Assembly (NCBI GenBank): GCA_021738725.1
Contig: JAIPBE010000001.1
Span: 62,001 to 126,000, forward strand
Source: Saprospiraceae bacterium
Lineage (GTDB): Bacteria > Bacteroidota > Bacteroidia > Chitinophagales > Saprospiraceae
DNA length: 64,000 nucleotides
Direction: 5' to 3'
In this document: in pieces, positions 20,870-29,130 of the stretch
How the letters are laid out: every line of letters begins with the position of its first letter
Position numbering within the stretch: position 1 is the stretch's first letter
Notes under the pieces: model-generated
Databases searched by the model: none
What the model was told of the DNA's origin: nothing
What the model saw: only the letters and a program-made list of their open reading frames with translations
Program-made: the position numbers and the translations under genes

Positions 20870-21529
20870 CTAATAGTCAAAGTAGGTCATGATCTGGAGA
20901 TACGGATAGACCCACAGTGGACGTGATTGCTTTTCCGTGCCAGATCCTCCCCAGGCGTGCAAACTGTTTTCGTATTGAATACGCACTCCGGGCGTGATGG
21001 TCAAGCGGCGCGATAATCCAATATCCAATCCAGCGCCTATGCGCGCCAGGAAGTTTCCCCCTCCTTGAGATCCATCCCCTGTTTTTTGGGAGAGGTAATA
21101 CCCTCCGGCTCCGCCTTCGACAAAAAATCCTTTTTTAATGACCTGGCCCTTCCGTGAAAAGGTGGGGCATTTGCAATCACCATACATATCCAGGGGGTAG
21201 GCCCGGAAGTCAACGGTTGCCTGTACACCAGAACCGGTATAATCTACCGAGGCAGTTGACTGCGCAGTGGTTTGCATATAATGCAGGCCGGGAACCCACT
21301 CAATCCGGATCCCGGATCGACGAAGGGAATAAACGACGCCTGCGCTCCAGCCCGACTGGATGAGTGGATCAGACAGCATGCTGGATTCCGCTAAGGAAAG
21401 AGGCAGTCGATATTGAAGTTGAACCCCCAATTGGGCGGACAACCCTGCTGGCAGAAAAAAGAGCAGGAGTAACGGAGTTTTCCGCAAACTTCTGCAGATC
21501 GCAATTGCAACTGAATTCATAGGTTCCAT
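20870..21529 (-). CDS. Small outer-membrane beta-barrel-like protein, unknown function
   Basis: 219 residues from ATG 21529 (an upstream ATG at 21562 and an inner one at 21520 are also possible). Signal peptide ends at GLSAQ, preceded by the hydrophobic stretch TPLLLLFFLPAG. The mature part has alternating amphipathic strands, glycine-rich turns (FVEGGAGGYYL, LARIGAGLDIGL) and a terminal aromatic ending (MTYFDY), as in small outer-membrane barrels of the porin/OmpW type. A CKC sequence (GDCKCPTF) is unusual. The gene converges on the SpoU methylase and is divergent from rimO. The function is not recognised. Confidence 0.6.
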   Translation of the reverse strand: MEPMNSVAIAICRSLRKTPLLLLFFLPAGLSAQLGVQLQYRLPLSLAESSMLSDPLIQSGWSAGVVYSLRRSGIRIEWVPGLHYMQTTAQSTASVDYTGSGVQATVDFRAYPLDMYGDCKCPTFSRKGQVIKKGFFVEGGAGGYYLSQKTGDGSQGGGNFLARIGAGLDIGLSRRLTITPGVRIQYENSLHAWGGSGTEKQSRPLWVYPYLQIMTYFDY

Positions 21530-21540
21530 AAGCGTTTCGC

Positions 21541-21548
21541 TAAATTTG
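21541..21548 (+). promoter_or_regulatory. -7 box (TAAATTTG) before rimO
   Basis: Exact TAnnTTTG match 14 bases before the TTG start of rimO. It also fixes the rimO start upstream of the GTG at 21593 and implies a very short leader. Confidence 0.5.
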
Positions 21549-21562
21549 CAAAAATAATTCAT

Positions 21563-22885
21563 TTGAAGGCGAAGACTATCCGAAAGGAGCGCGTGAATCT
21601 GATCACTCTGGGATGTTCAAAGAATCTGGTGGATTCGGAGAACATCATCACTCAGCTGAAAGCCAACGATATTCCAGTCACCCACGAAGATGATGCAAAT
21701 GATGCAGAAGTCATCATCGTCAATACCTGTGGTTTTATCGATCTGGCAAAGGAAGAGTCTGTCAATACCATCCTGCAATATGCAGCCGCGAAGACAAGGA
21801 AGGAGATCAAAAAGCTCTATGTGACCGGCTGTCTGTCTCAACGTTATAAGGACGATCTGGCATTGGAGATCCCTGAGGTGGACGCCTGGTTCGGGACTAT
21901 GGACCTGCCCGGTCTGCTGGCCCGCTTCAATGTGGATTATCGGCATGAACTGTTGGGTGAGCGGAAGATCGCTACACCCATGCACTATGCATATCTGAAG
22001 ATATCGGAGGGGTGCAACCGGACATGCTCCTTCTGTGCCATTCCGCTGATGCGTGGCAAGCATATCTCACGGTCCATTGAGGATCTTGTCACAGAAGCAC
22101 GTTCTTTGGCCAGGCAGGGCGTCAGAGAGGTCATGCTGATCGCACAGGAGCTGACGTATTACGGCCTGGACCTCTATAAGGATAGGCGGCTGGCCGAGTT
22201 GATGCATGCTTTGTCTGAAGTCGAAGGCATCGACTGGATCCGTTTGCATTATGCCTACCCGAGCAAGTTTCCTCTGGATATCCTGGAGGCGATGGCCGTG
22301 TTGCCCAAGGTCTGCAACTACCTGGATATGCCCCTTCAACACGCTGATGATCGGGTATTGGAACGCATGCGTCGACAGATCACGCGTGCTGAAACGGAGG
22401 AGTTGGTGGCGAAGGCCCGAGAGATCGTGCCAGGGATCATCATGCGCACCACACTGCTGGTGGGGTTTCCGGGTGAAACGGAAGAGGAATTTGAAGTGTT
22501 ATGCGATTTTGTGCGCAGGATGAGATTTGAACGCGTGGGCGTTTTTCAGTACAGCCACGAAGAGGATACGCGAGCGCATACACTCCAGGACGATGTGCCG
22601 GCTGAGGTAAAGATGGACAGAGCCAATCGGATCATGGAGATCCAGCGAGAAATTTCCCTGGAGAAGAACCAGACCCGAGTGGGCCGTGTTGAACGGGTAT
22701 TGATCGACAAACTGGAAGGGGGATCTTACTATGGCCGGTCGGAAGGCGATTCGCCAGAAGTTGATAATGAGGTGGTGATCGAAGCATCTGTAGGGTACTT
22801 GCGTGTGGGCGACTTTGTAGAAGTCGAGATTACCTCAGCAACTGAATATGATGTCTATGCTCATCCAGCCATGACAGATAACTGA
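21563..22885 (+). CDS. rimO: Ribosomal protein uS12 methylthiotransferase
   Basis: 440 residues, normal length. RimO is a radical-SAM enzyme with two iron-sulfur clusters that methylthiolates Asp88 of ribosomal protein S12. The N-terminal UPF0004 domain has VNLITLGCSKNLVDSE, NTCGFIDLAKEES and TGCLSQRY, which hold the auxiliary cluster cysteines. The radical-SAM core has CNRTCSFCAIPLMRG (CxxxCxxC), and a C-terminal TRAM-like domain follows. The start is a TTG at 21563: residues MKAKTIRKERVN are typical of Bacteroidota RimO, and there is no ATG in frame. A GTG at 21593 is the alternative. The gene starts just downstream of a -7 box. A small membrane protein follows after 6 bases. Confidence 0.96.
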   Translation: MKAKTIRKERVNLITLGCSKNLVDSENIITQLKANDIPVTHEDDANDAEVIIVNTCGFIDLAKEESVNTILQYAAAKTRKEIKKLYVTGCLSQRYKDDLALEIPEVDAWFGTMDLPGLLARFNVDYRHELLGERKIATPMHYAYLKISEGCNRTCSFCAIPLMRGKHISRSIEDLVTEARSLARQGVREVMLIAQELTYYGLDLYKDRRLAELMHALSEVEGIDWIRLHYAYPSKFPLDILEAMAVLPKVCNYLDMPLQHADDRVLERMRRQITRAETEELVAKAREIVPGIIMRTTLLVGFPGETEEEFEVLCDFVRRMRFERVGVFQYSHEEDTRAHTLQDDVPAEVKMDRANRIMEIQREISLEKNQTRVGRVERVLIDKLEGGSYYGRSEGDSPEVDNEVVIEASVGYLRVGDFVEVEITSATEYDVYAHPAMTDN

Positions 22886-22891
22886 TGAAAA

Positions 22892-23371
22892 ATGGAACCG
22901 ACAACTGAATCACATCCCTGGTCCTTCCTCGGGAAGGCCCACCATCCACTCAAGCAGGCTGCAGCGACTGTAGTCCTCATGGTCATTTTCCTGTTGGCTT
23001 CCTGGTTCATGGTCCGTCTCGGGCCCGAAGGATTCAGCCAGCACCTGCCATGGATCATTGCATTGGCCTTCTTGCTGTTGTTTGCTGTGTTCAACAGTGT
23101 GTTTTGCCTGGCAGCGGGTCAAGTGGATCAATATTGGCAGCGTTCCATCCTCGGGTTTCTGGTGGTAGGCCTCGTAGGAGCAAGTCTGGCCTGGGCGATC
23201 TCCGGTCAGTTTCTCACCGAAGTCGGTTCATTCAAATGGATGTACATGGTGGTTGCCTTCTGTTATCTGGTGTTCATCTCCATCATCAATTTCATGCGGA
23301 AGATCGTTGATTTTGCACAAGGGGAAAAATGGGAAAAGCCAAAATTGAAATCCAGGAAACGCGGCTATTGA
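22892..23371 (+). CDS. Four-helix inner-membrane protein, unknown function
   Basis: 159 residues with four hydrophobic segments: about 25-43 (VVLMVIFLLASWFMV), 53-75 (PWIIALAFLLLFAVFNSVF), 86-105 (ILGFLVVGLVGASLAWAI) and 117-135 (YMVVAFCYLVFISIINF). The C-terminus is positively charged (KPKLKSRKRGY) and should face the cytoplasm. It starts 6 bases after rimO and is probably translated from the same message. Proteins of this shape accompany various genes in Bacteroidota, but none with a proven role is recognised. It ends 22 bases before the convergent PLP enzyme gene. Confidence 0.75.
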   Translation: MEPTTESHPWSFLGKAHHPLKQAAATVVLMVIFLLASWFMVRLGPEGFSQHLPWIIALAFLLLFAVFNSVFCLAAGQVDQYWQRSILGFLVVGLVGASLAWAISGQFLTEVGSFKWMYMVVAFCYLVFISIINFMRKIVDFAQGEKWEKPKLKSRKRGY

Positions 23372-23393
23372 CCTGATCACGGGTAGAGACTAT

Positions 23394-24563
23394 CTAAGCC
23401 GTTTGTATCCGGGATAACCCTTGTTCCAGATCTGCCCAGAGAAATTCCGGATCTTCCAGGCCGATATACAGTCGGACCAGATTGACAGGGAAGGGTGGAT
23501 CGTCCTTACCGGGGAGCTGATGCACTGCAGCAACGGGAAAGATCAGGCTTTCATGTCCACCCCAGGACACTGCCAGCAGGAAGACGTGGAGGGATTCCAC
23601 AAATCTGAAGATTGCTTTTGGATCAGTGGTATGAAGGAGGATGGAAAACAGACCGCCTGTCCCGGTCATTTGCTTTTTAGCGAGTTCAGATTGAGGAAAA
23701 TCATTTCGCCACGGATGGATGACTTGTTGCACCGCCGGATGGAGGCTCAGCCTCTCCGCCAGGATGGCTGCACTTTGCTGGCTCCTTTCCATCCGGAGAG
23801 GCAGGGTGCGTAATCCACGGATGATCAATGCGGCATCGGAAGGGGAAATGATGGGTCCCAGGACCATATACGCCCGGTCGAAGATCTGCTGAATCAATTG
23901 TCGGGACCCACAGATCACACCGGCCACGACATCGCTGTGGCCATTGAGATATTTGGTCGCAGAATGCATGACCAGATCGATCCCAAAGGCTGCGGGTTTC
24001 TGAAAGAGGGGTGAAGAGCAAGAGTTATCGATGCAGGTGATGAGTTGATGCTCTTTTGCCAGAGCGGCACAGGCTGCCAGATCCTGCAATCCAAACGTCA
24101 TCGTATTCGGGCTTTCCAGAAAGAGGACCCGCGTGTTCGGGAGAATGGCATTCTCGATGACAGCCAGATCAGTGCCATCTACAAAGGTGGCGGAAACACC
24201 AAATCGTGGAAGAAACTGATCGAGAAGATGCCTCGTCCAGGAGTATGGATTTTGCACACAGACCACATGGTCACCCAGTTGAACAAGTCCAAGTACGGCT
24301 GTCGCGATAGCCGCGGCACCACTGGAGGTGATCAGGGCATCCTCGGTGCCCTCCAACGCTGCTATCTTCTTTCGTAGGATAGCGACAGTGGGATTATTGC
24401 CCCGGGTATACAAATGGTGGTCAAACTCTGCCAGCATGGCCTCACGCAAATGGGCAATGGACGTCAACGCAAAGTTGCTGCTTTGGATAACGGGTGGGGC
24501 AATCGCGCCAAAGTATTGATCGCGCTCTTCACCCAAATGATTGAGGATATAGGATTGGTCCAT
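23394..24563 (-). CDS. Cys/Met metabolism PLP-dependent enzyme (cystathionine gamma-synthase/lyase type)
   Basis: 389 residues from ATG 24563, which overlaps the upstream stop by one base (TGATG). It is a fold type I PLP enzyme of the transsulfuration family. The PLP lysine is K204 in SATKYLNGHSDVVAG. YTRGNNPT (52-59), ITSSGAAAIATA (79-90) and CIDNSCSSPLFQKP with D179 fit the family. These enzymes interconvert homoserine esters, cysteine, cystathionine or methionine, and sequence motifs alone do not separate synthase, beta-lyase and gamma-lyase activities. It is the third gene of ribH-hydrolase-PLP enzyme, coupled by single-base overlaps. It ends convergently with a membrane protein gene. Confidence 0.92.
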   Translation of the reverse strand: MDQSYILNHLGEERDQYFGAIAPPVIQSSNFALTSIAHLREAMLAEFDHHLYTRGNNPTVAILRKKIAALEGTEDALITSSGAAAIATAVLGLVQLGDHVVCVQNPYSWTRHLLDQFLPRFGVSATFVDGTDLAVIENAILPNTRVLFLESPNTMTFGLQDLAACAALAKEHQLITCIDNSCSSPLFQKPAAFGIDLVMHSATKYLNGHSDVVAGVICGSRQLIQQIFDRAYMVLGPIISPSDAALIIRGLRTLPLRMERSQQSAAILAERLSLHPAVQQVIHPWRNDFPQSELAKKQMTGTGGLFSILLHTTDPKAIFRFVESLHVFLLAVSWGGHESLIFPVAAVHQLPGKDDPPFPVNLVRLYIGLEDPEFLWADLEQGLSRIQTA

Positions 24564-25411
24564 CACAACAGGTCTTCGAGTTGCCCATGTCGATCCGAGA
24601 TGATCCGGCCACGATTGTCTTTGGTCAAGGTACAAGCCTCGATGGACGGATCATGTTCGAACACGAGGATCGCTTCGCGTTCAAGTGCCCAAGTTAATAG
24701 TTGTTCTTTTTCCTTCATGGTCTCGAGTGGCCGAACGTCATATGCCATAACATATGGGAGACCCAAATGATGGAAACTGGGGATCAGGTCTGCACAATAG
24801 ATCACCGGCCTTTTAGCTGTGGGGATGACAGGGATAAACATGGCCTCTGTATGCCCGTAAACGGAATCGAGCGTAATGCCTTCTATCCATTCGGCATGGC
24901 TCCCGGTATCAGCGAATGCCAGTTTCCCCCATTCCTGAAGAGGAAGCATATTTTCTTTCAGAAAGGATGCCTTTTCACGAGGATTGGGTTGATTGGCCCA
25001 GTCCCAATGTCGCTGGCTACTCCAGTAGGTCGCATTGGGAAAGAGGGGTGTAGGTTTCCCGTCCTCATCCAGGGTAATGGCACCTCCGACATGGTCAAAA
25101 TGCAGATGAGTCAGTAAGACATCTGTTACCGCCTCAGGAGTGACTCCGGCAGTTGATAGTTCTCGCAGGAAAAGATCTTGTTGGGTGGGGTGGAAGAAGG
25201 ACTTGAACCGGTCATCCTGTTTATCGCCTATGCCGGTGTCCATGAGAATAATGCGGTCTCCTGAACGGACGAGCAGGATCCGCATACACCAGGTACACAT
25301 ATTGGCTTCATCCGGTGGATTCATGGTCTCCCACATAGATTTGGGGACTACGCCAAACATGGCACCGCCATCGAGTTGAAGGTATCCTGTGCGAATGGTT
25401 TGTATTTGCAT
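24563..25411 (-). CDS. Metallo-beta-lactamase fold hydrolase
   Basis: 282 residues from ATG 25411. The metal-binding motif THLHFDHVGG gives H102, H104, D106 and H107. Further ligand candidates are the His of the VYGHTEAM region, the Asp of CADLIPS and the His of FEHDPS near the end. This organisation resembles N-acyl-homoserine-lactonase/metal-dependent hydrolases of the MBL superfamily, but the substrate is unknown. The start is supported by an AGGAGG Shine-Dalgarno sequence 5 bases before the ATG, rare in Bacteroidota, and by the TAATG overlap with the ribH stop. An upstream extension in the same frame merely reads ribH in another frame. Its stop overlaps the next ATG by one base, so the three genes form one tightly coupled unit. 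Confidence 0.9.
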   Translation of the reverse strand: MQIQTIRTGYLQLDGGAMFGVVPKSMWETMNPPDEANMCTWCMRILLVRSGDRIILMDTGIGDKQDDRFKSFFHPTQQDLFLRELSTAGVTPEAVTDVLLTHLHFDHVGGAITLDEDGKPTPLFPNATYWSSQRHWDWANQPNPREKASFLKENMLPLQEWGKLAFADTGSHAEWIEGITLDSVYGHTEAMFIPVIPTAKRPVIYCADLIPSFHHLGLPYVMAYDVRPLETMKEKEQLLTWALEREAILVFEHDPSIEACTLTKDNRGRIISDRHGQLEDLL

Positions 25412-25944
25412 TATCCTCCTGATGTTTGGCCAAATCCGATACTTGCGCCTGCATCCCGACTGCCATGTTTGAGATGGGCCATTTGAATGGCCGTGACAGC
25501 TGCCTCGATCCCCTTGTTGCCATGTTTCCCACCGGCGCGATCCTGTGCCTGTTCCAATGAGTTGGGTGTCAATACGCCAAATACACAAGGAATCCCAGAC
25601 ATGAGGCCGAACTGGACTAGACCGTTGGCGACCGCCTGGTTGATATATTCATTATGTGCAGTTTCGCCTTTGATGACACATCCGATGCAGATGATGGCGT
25701 CCAGTTTGGTTCGGGAATTCAACATGCGAGCCCCCATGGGAAGCTCGAAGGTCCCGGGAACATCGATCCGATAGATGGAATCTTCCCGTGCCCCGTATTC
25801 CAGGAGCGTATCGACAGCCCCTTTTGAAAGCGGGCCCGTGATATCATCATGCCACTGGGAGACAACCAGACCAAACCTGAATTTCTGTGCATTTGGAATG
25901 GGAGATGGTCCTGGATCGGATAGGGATTTACGTGTTGAGGACAT
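25411..25944 (-). CDS. ribH: 6,7-dimethyl-8-ribityllumazine synthase
   Basis: 177 residues from ATG 25944, the usual length. It condenses 5-amino-6-ribitylamino-uracil with dihydroxybutanone phosphate in riboflavin synthesis and assembles into pentamers or icosahedral capsids. Motifs are VVSQWHDDITGPL (substrate loop with an aromatic W), DVPGTFELPMGA, CIGCVIKGETAHNEYI and CVFGVLTPNSLEQAQDRAGG (with catalytic His in the TAH segment). The extension upstream to 25986 is unlikely. It is the first gene of the coupled ribH-hydrolase-PLP enzyme run, whereas other rib genes are absent here. A terminator of the TPR gene lies just upstream. Confidence 0.96.
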   Translation of the reverse strand: MSSTRKSLSDPGPSPIPNAQKFRFGLVVSQWHDDITGPLSKGAVDTLLEYGAREDSIYRIDVPGTFELPMGARMLNSRTKLDAIICIGCVIKGETAHNEYINQAVANGLVQFGLMSGIPCVFGVLTPNSLEQAQDRAGGKHGNKGIEAAVTAIQMAHLKHGSRDAGASIGFGQTSGG

Positions 25945-25978
25945 AGGTGATGAGTCTGTACAACAAAGAAAAGAAAAA

Positions 25979-26000
25979 GGCGACACCTTGCGGTGTCGCC
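25979..26000 (-). terminator. Rho-independent terminator of the TPR membrane protein gene
   Basis: Perfect 9-bp stem ggcgacacc / ggtgtcgcc with a TTGC loop. On the minus strand it is followed by CCTTTTTCTTTTC. It lies 29 bases past the stop of the minus-strand TPR gene. Confidence 0.85.
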
Positions 26001-26029
26001 CTTGTAGACTTTAGTGGATGGAGAACGGA

Positions 26030-26734
26030 TTAGATCCGTGCTTCCAGTGCTTCCAGACGGATCAGATATTTTTCAATCTCGGATCCTTCTTCCGTATTCG
26101 GGAAGTCGTCGCGGATGCGTTCATACGCTTTACGCGCCTCTGCCAGCTTACCCTGCAGTTCACTCAGCTGTCCAACTTTCATCAGATAGTATGGGGTGAT
26201 CAGGCTGTTGTCACTGACATTGGCTGCTTTGTTATATTGAGACAGTGCCTTTTCGAGGTCGTTCTGTTCCGCAAAAGCATCTCCGAGAGCGCCTTGTTTC
26301 ATAGATTTCGTGATATCATCCTTCGCATTGAAATCCTCGAGATACTGGATCGCTTCCTCAAAGTTGCCCATGTTGAGGTAGGAAACACCAGCATAATACT
26401 TTGACGTATTTGCGGCGGCGGTTCCACCGTACTGGTCAATGATTTCCAGGAAACCGGCATAGCCGCCCCCGGGATTGTTCAGTGCGAGGTCAAAAGAATC
26501 CTTCTCAAACTGGATCTGTGCCTGGAACATCTGTTCGACAGCCTCTTTTTGACGGGGTTCGATGATCATATACTCGTAGAAGAGGTAACCTCCTACGATC
26601 ACAAGCAATCCGACCAAAACGCCGATTAGTGCTTTTGAGTTCCGCTCCAAAAAATGTTCCGCTGTTACTTTGGCCTGTGAAAGGTCAATGAGCGTTTCAT
26701 CCTGGATCTCTTTTTTTCTGCGTTGTGCAGCCAT
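26030..26734 (-). CDS. Membrane-anchored tetratricopeptide repeat protein (YfgM-like)
   Basis: 234 residues. The N-terminus is a short cytoplasmic part (MAAQRRKKEIQDETLIDL), then one membrane helix at about 35-56 (ALIGVLVGLLVIVGGYLFYEY) and a periplasmic domain with TPR-like helical repeats (SKYYAGVSYLNMGNFEEAIQYL, GDAFAEQNDLEKALSQYNKA, GQLSELQGKLAEARKAYERI). The layout resembles YfgM/ancillary SecYEG-translocon TPR proteins, but orthology is not proven. It probably mediates protein-protein contacts at the inner membrane. An exact TACCTTTG box sits 30 bases upstream and a terminator follows, so it is monocistronic. Confidence 0.85.
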   Translation of the reverse strand: MAAQRRKKEIQDETLIDLSQAKVTAEHFLERNSKALIGVLVGLLVIVGGYLFYEYMIIEPRQKEAVEQMFQAQIQFEKDSFDLALNNPGGGYAGFLEIIDQYGGTAAANTSKYYAGVSYLNMGNFEEAIQYLEDFNAKDDITKSMKQGALGDAFAEQNDLEKALSQYNKAANVSDNSLITPYYLMKVGQLSELQGKLAEARKAYERIRDDFPNTEEGSEIEKYLIRLEALEARI

Positions 26735-26764
26735 AGGTCAAAAATGGGGTTAAAAAATCAGGCG

Positions 26765-26772
26765 CAAAGGTA
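26765..26772 (-). promoter_or_regulatory. -7 box (TACCTTTG) of the TPR membrane protein gene
   Basis: Exact TAnnTTTG match on the minus strand, 30 bases before the ATG, between this gene and the end of pdhA. Confidence 0.6.
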
Positions 26773-26867
26773 GAAGATATTTTTCATCCATGCTTGCCTG
26801 AAGGCCAATTACTTCCAGAGATATACGGACTGTGGAAACAAAGGTTTCACAACTTGAAAGTTCAGGG

Positions 26868-27902
26868 CTAATCCACGATATAGGGATAATCTGCTTGCAT
26901 ATAGTTGTCGGTCCACAATTCGGAAGGATCTGGATAGGGCGATGCCTCTGCAAAAGCCACAGCTTCATCGATCTCTGATTTGATCTTCTCCTTGATCTTG
27001 TTGACTTCAGCCGTGCTTGCGATCTTGTCACTCACCAATCTTGCCTCCAGAGACTTGACCGGATCCATATCCATATAGGACTTCAATTCCTCTTTAGTCC
27101 GGTAGTTGGCCGGATCAGAAACGGAGTGTCCTTTGTAACGATAGGTTTTGATCTCCAGATAGTACGGACCTTTTCCGGACCGAATATGGTCGGCAGCCCG
27201 GGTAAGGGCCTCATGCACCGATTCAGGCTTCATCCCATCGACAGATTCACTGGGCATGTCAAAAGACGCCCCCAGTTTGACCAGCTCCTTTACGTTGCTG
27301 GTACGCTCAACAGAAGTGCCCATGGCGTACTGGTTGTTCTCACAGATGTAGAGAACAGGCAATTTCCAGGTCATGGCCATATTGAAAGCTTCATACAAAG
27401 CACCCTGGCGTGCAGCACCGTCTCCGAACATGGTGACACATAGGTTGGTCGTCCCTTTGTATTTTTCTGCAAATGCGATCCCGGTGCCGATCGGGATCTG
27501 AGCACCTACAATGCCGTTCCCACCAAAGTACCGATGCTCTTTGGAGAAAAAGTGCATTGAGCCACCTTTCCCTTTGACACAGCCGGTCGCTTTGCCAAAT
27601 AACTCGGCCATACATTCCTTCGACGAAAGGCCTCTGGAAATAGCTGTTCCATGTTGGCGATAGGCAGTAGCGACAGAATCATCTGATGTCAGAGCACTGG
27701 TCATGCCGGCAGCAATCGCTTCCTGACCAATATAGACATGACAGAATCCACGGATCTTTTGCTGACCATATGCCATCAAGGTTCGCTCTTCGAATTTGCG
27801 GATACGGAACATGGTTTCAAACCAGGAGAGATACATCTCCTTGCTGAATTCTGCTGTCTTTTTTCCTTTAGAAGCCTTTGGCTTGCTGAGAACCTGAGTC
27901 AT
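26868..27902 (-). CDS. pdhA: Pyruvate dehydrogenase E1 component alpha subunit
   Basis: 344 residues from ATG 27902. With E1 beta it forms the thiamine-diphosphate enzyme that decarboxylates pyruvate and passes the acetyl group to E2. The thiamine-binding motif is present as FGDGAARQGALYEAFNMAMTWKLP...ICENN. RKFEERTLMAYGQQKIRGFCH, HGTAISRG and RYKGHSVSDPANYRTKEEL, the region carrying the regulatory/phosphorylation-loop equivalents, also fit. A longer frame upstream would run through the promoter. E1 beta is not adjacent, as is common in Bacteroidota. The promoter at 27921-27953 has both elements, and a palindrome overlaps its -33 box. Divergent from recF. Confidence 0.96.
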   Translation of the reverse strand: MTQVLSKPKASKGKKTAEFSKEMYLSWFETMFRIRKFEERTLMAYGQQKIRGFCHVYIGQEAIAAGMTSALTSDDSVATAYRQHGTAISRGLSSKECMAELFGKATGCVKGKGGSMHFFSKEHRYFGGNGIVGAQIPIGTGIAFAEKYKGTTNLCVTMFGDGAARQGALYEAFNMAMTWKLPVLYICENNQYAMGTSVERTSNVKELVKLGASFDMPSESVDGMKPESVHEALTRAADHIRSGKGPYYLEIKTYRYKGHSVSDPANYRTKEELKSYMDMDPVKSLEARLVSDKIASTAEVNKIKEKIKSEIDEAVAFAEASPYPDPSELWTDNYMQADYPYIVD

Positions 27903-27920
27903 CGCACTACTTTTGTGGGG

Positions 27921-27953
27921 CAAAGATACATTCCAATTCACCTTTACAGCAAA
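27921..27953 (-). promoter_or_regulatory. pdhA promoter: -33 TTTG and -7 TATCTTTG
   Basis: On the minus strand TTTG (27953-27950) is followed after 21 bases by TATCTTTG (27928-27921), matching the Bacteroidota -33/-7 consensus. The -7 box ends 18 bases before the pdhA ATG. Confidence 0.7.
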
Positions 27954-27983
27954 CCGAAACCTTTCGGTTGTTGGAATACAACC
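27952..27983. promoter_or_regulatory. Two overlapping inverted repeats in the pdhA/recF divergent region
   Basis: First: aaccgaaa-cc-tttcggtt at 27952-27969 (8-bp perfect arms). Second: ggttgt-tggaat-acaacc at 27966-27983 (6-bp perfect arms). The first overlaps the -33 element of pdhA, so it is a candidate operator. A short hairpin without function is the alternative. Confidence 0.45.
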
Positions 27984-28005
27984 AAAGAATCGAAGGTCTA
28001 ACGGC

Positions 28006-29130
28006 ATGACATCCCAGGAGGTTCAAACATTGCGGCTTATCCAGTTCAAGAGTTACCAGGAGGCGACATTTGCGTTTGGTCAGGGATTCCAGGTGATCGT
28101 CGGTCGGAATGGGATGGGGAAGACTAATGTGCTCGATGCATTGCACTACCTGGGATTGTGCCGGAGCTATTTTTCTTTGCGTGATCACGAACTGGTTCGG
28201 CACGGACAGAATTTTTTCCGACTTGAAGCCACCGTGCTCCACGATGCAAAAACGTGCACCTATGTCGCCAAGGTCCAACCTGGCGACCGGAAAGAATTCG
28301 AACGGGATAAGAAGGTATATCCGACATTGTCGGAGCATATCGGGCAGTTGCCAGTTGTCCTGGTCGCACCGAATGATACGGAGATCATCAGTGGATTCAG
28401 TGAGTCGAGGCGCAAATTCATGGACCAGACGCTCTGCCAGGTCGCTCCTCATTATCTGGCCAGTCTGAGCCTGTATAACCGACTCCTTCTCCAGCGCAAT
28501 GCCTATTTGAAAAGTGTGGTCCAGGGTGTGCGATTTGATGCAGGGATGCTCCAGGCGATTGATCAGCAAATGGGTCCGGCGGCCGAATATATGGGGCAGT
28601 TGCGCAAAGAATTTGTGGCCGAACTCATGCTCCTGGCCAGTGCCAATTACAATGCTATCAGCAGAGCAGCAGAAGCATCCGGTGCCACCTATCAGGGGGC
28701 ATTGGTGGAACATGACACCTGGTCAAGCCTGATGGCAGACAGTCTGTCTCAAGACCTTCGAATGGGTCGGACCATGCGTGGATTGCACCGGGACGAACTT
28801 CATTTGACCCTGGACGGGTTTCCCGCTCGTCGGTTCAGTTCACAAGGCCAGTTGAAGTCATTCGTTTTTGCACTGAAGCTGGCACAATTTCAATATGCAT
28901 CCGCTAAGACCGGGCGACCACCACTCCTGCTGTTGGACGATATCTTTGACAAATTGGATCATGAGCGGGTCGAAGCCCTTCTGCAATTTCTCATCGATCA
29001 GAAGATCGGACAAATATTTATAACTGATACCGATGCAGACAGGGTGCCGGATGTCCTCAAAGCCATGCACCAAGCTTTCCGTACCTTTCATGTGAACGAT
29101 AGTTCGATTCACGAAGTCACATCCGGATGA
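28006..29130 (+). CDS. recF: DNA replication/repair protein RecF
   Basis: 374 residues from ATG 28006. RecF is an SMC-like ATPase that helps load RecA at gaps with RecO and RecR. Features are RLIQFKSYQEATFAF at the start, Walker A VGRNGMGKTN (residues 33-41), the RecF-typical LVAPNDTEIISGFSESRRKFMD, a signature/D-loop region (FSSQGQLKSFVFALKLAQF, the ABC-like signature) and Walker B LLLLDDIFDKLD. The upstream part of the frame overlaps the pdhA promoter and was excluded. It ends with ATGA overlap into the DciA-like gene, an association seen in many bacteria where recF neighbours a DUF721 gene. Confidence 0.97.
   Translation: MTSQEVQTLRLIQFKSYQEATFAFGQGFQVIVGRNGMGKTNVLDALHYLGLCRSYFSLRDHELVRHGQNFFRLEATVLHDAKTCTYVAKVQPGDRKEFERDKKVYPTLSEHIGQLPVVLVAPNDTEIISGFSESRRKFMDQTLCQVAPHYLASLSLYNRLLLQRNAYLKSVVQGVRFDAGMLQAIDQQMGPAAEYMGQLRKEFVAELMLLASANYNAISRAAEASGATYQGALVEHDTWSSLMADSLSQDLRMGRTMRGLHRDELHLTLDGFPARRFSSQGQLKSFVFALKLAQFQYASAKTGRPPLLLLDDIFDKLDHERVEALLQFLIDQKIGQIFITDTDADRVPDVLKAMHQAFRTFHVNDSSIHEVTSG

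Noticed and set aside
26750-27031. Minus-strand open frame of 93 codons overlapping the end of pdhA
   Set aside because: It overlaps the confidently called pdhA 3' end in another frame and covers a promoter; it is a shadow.
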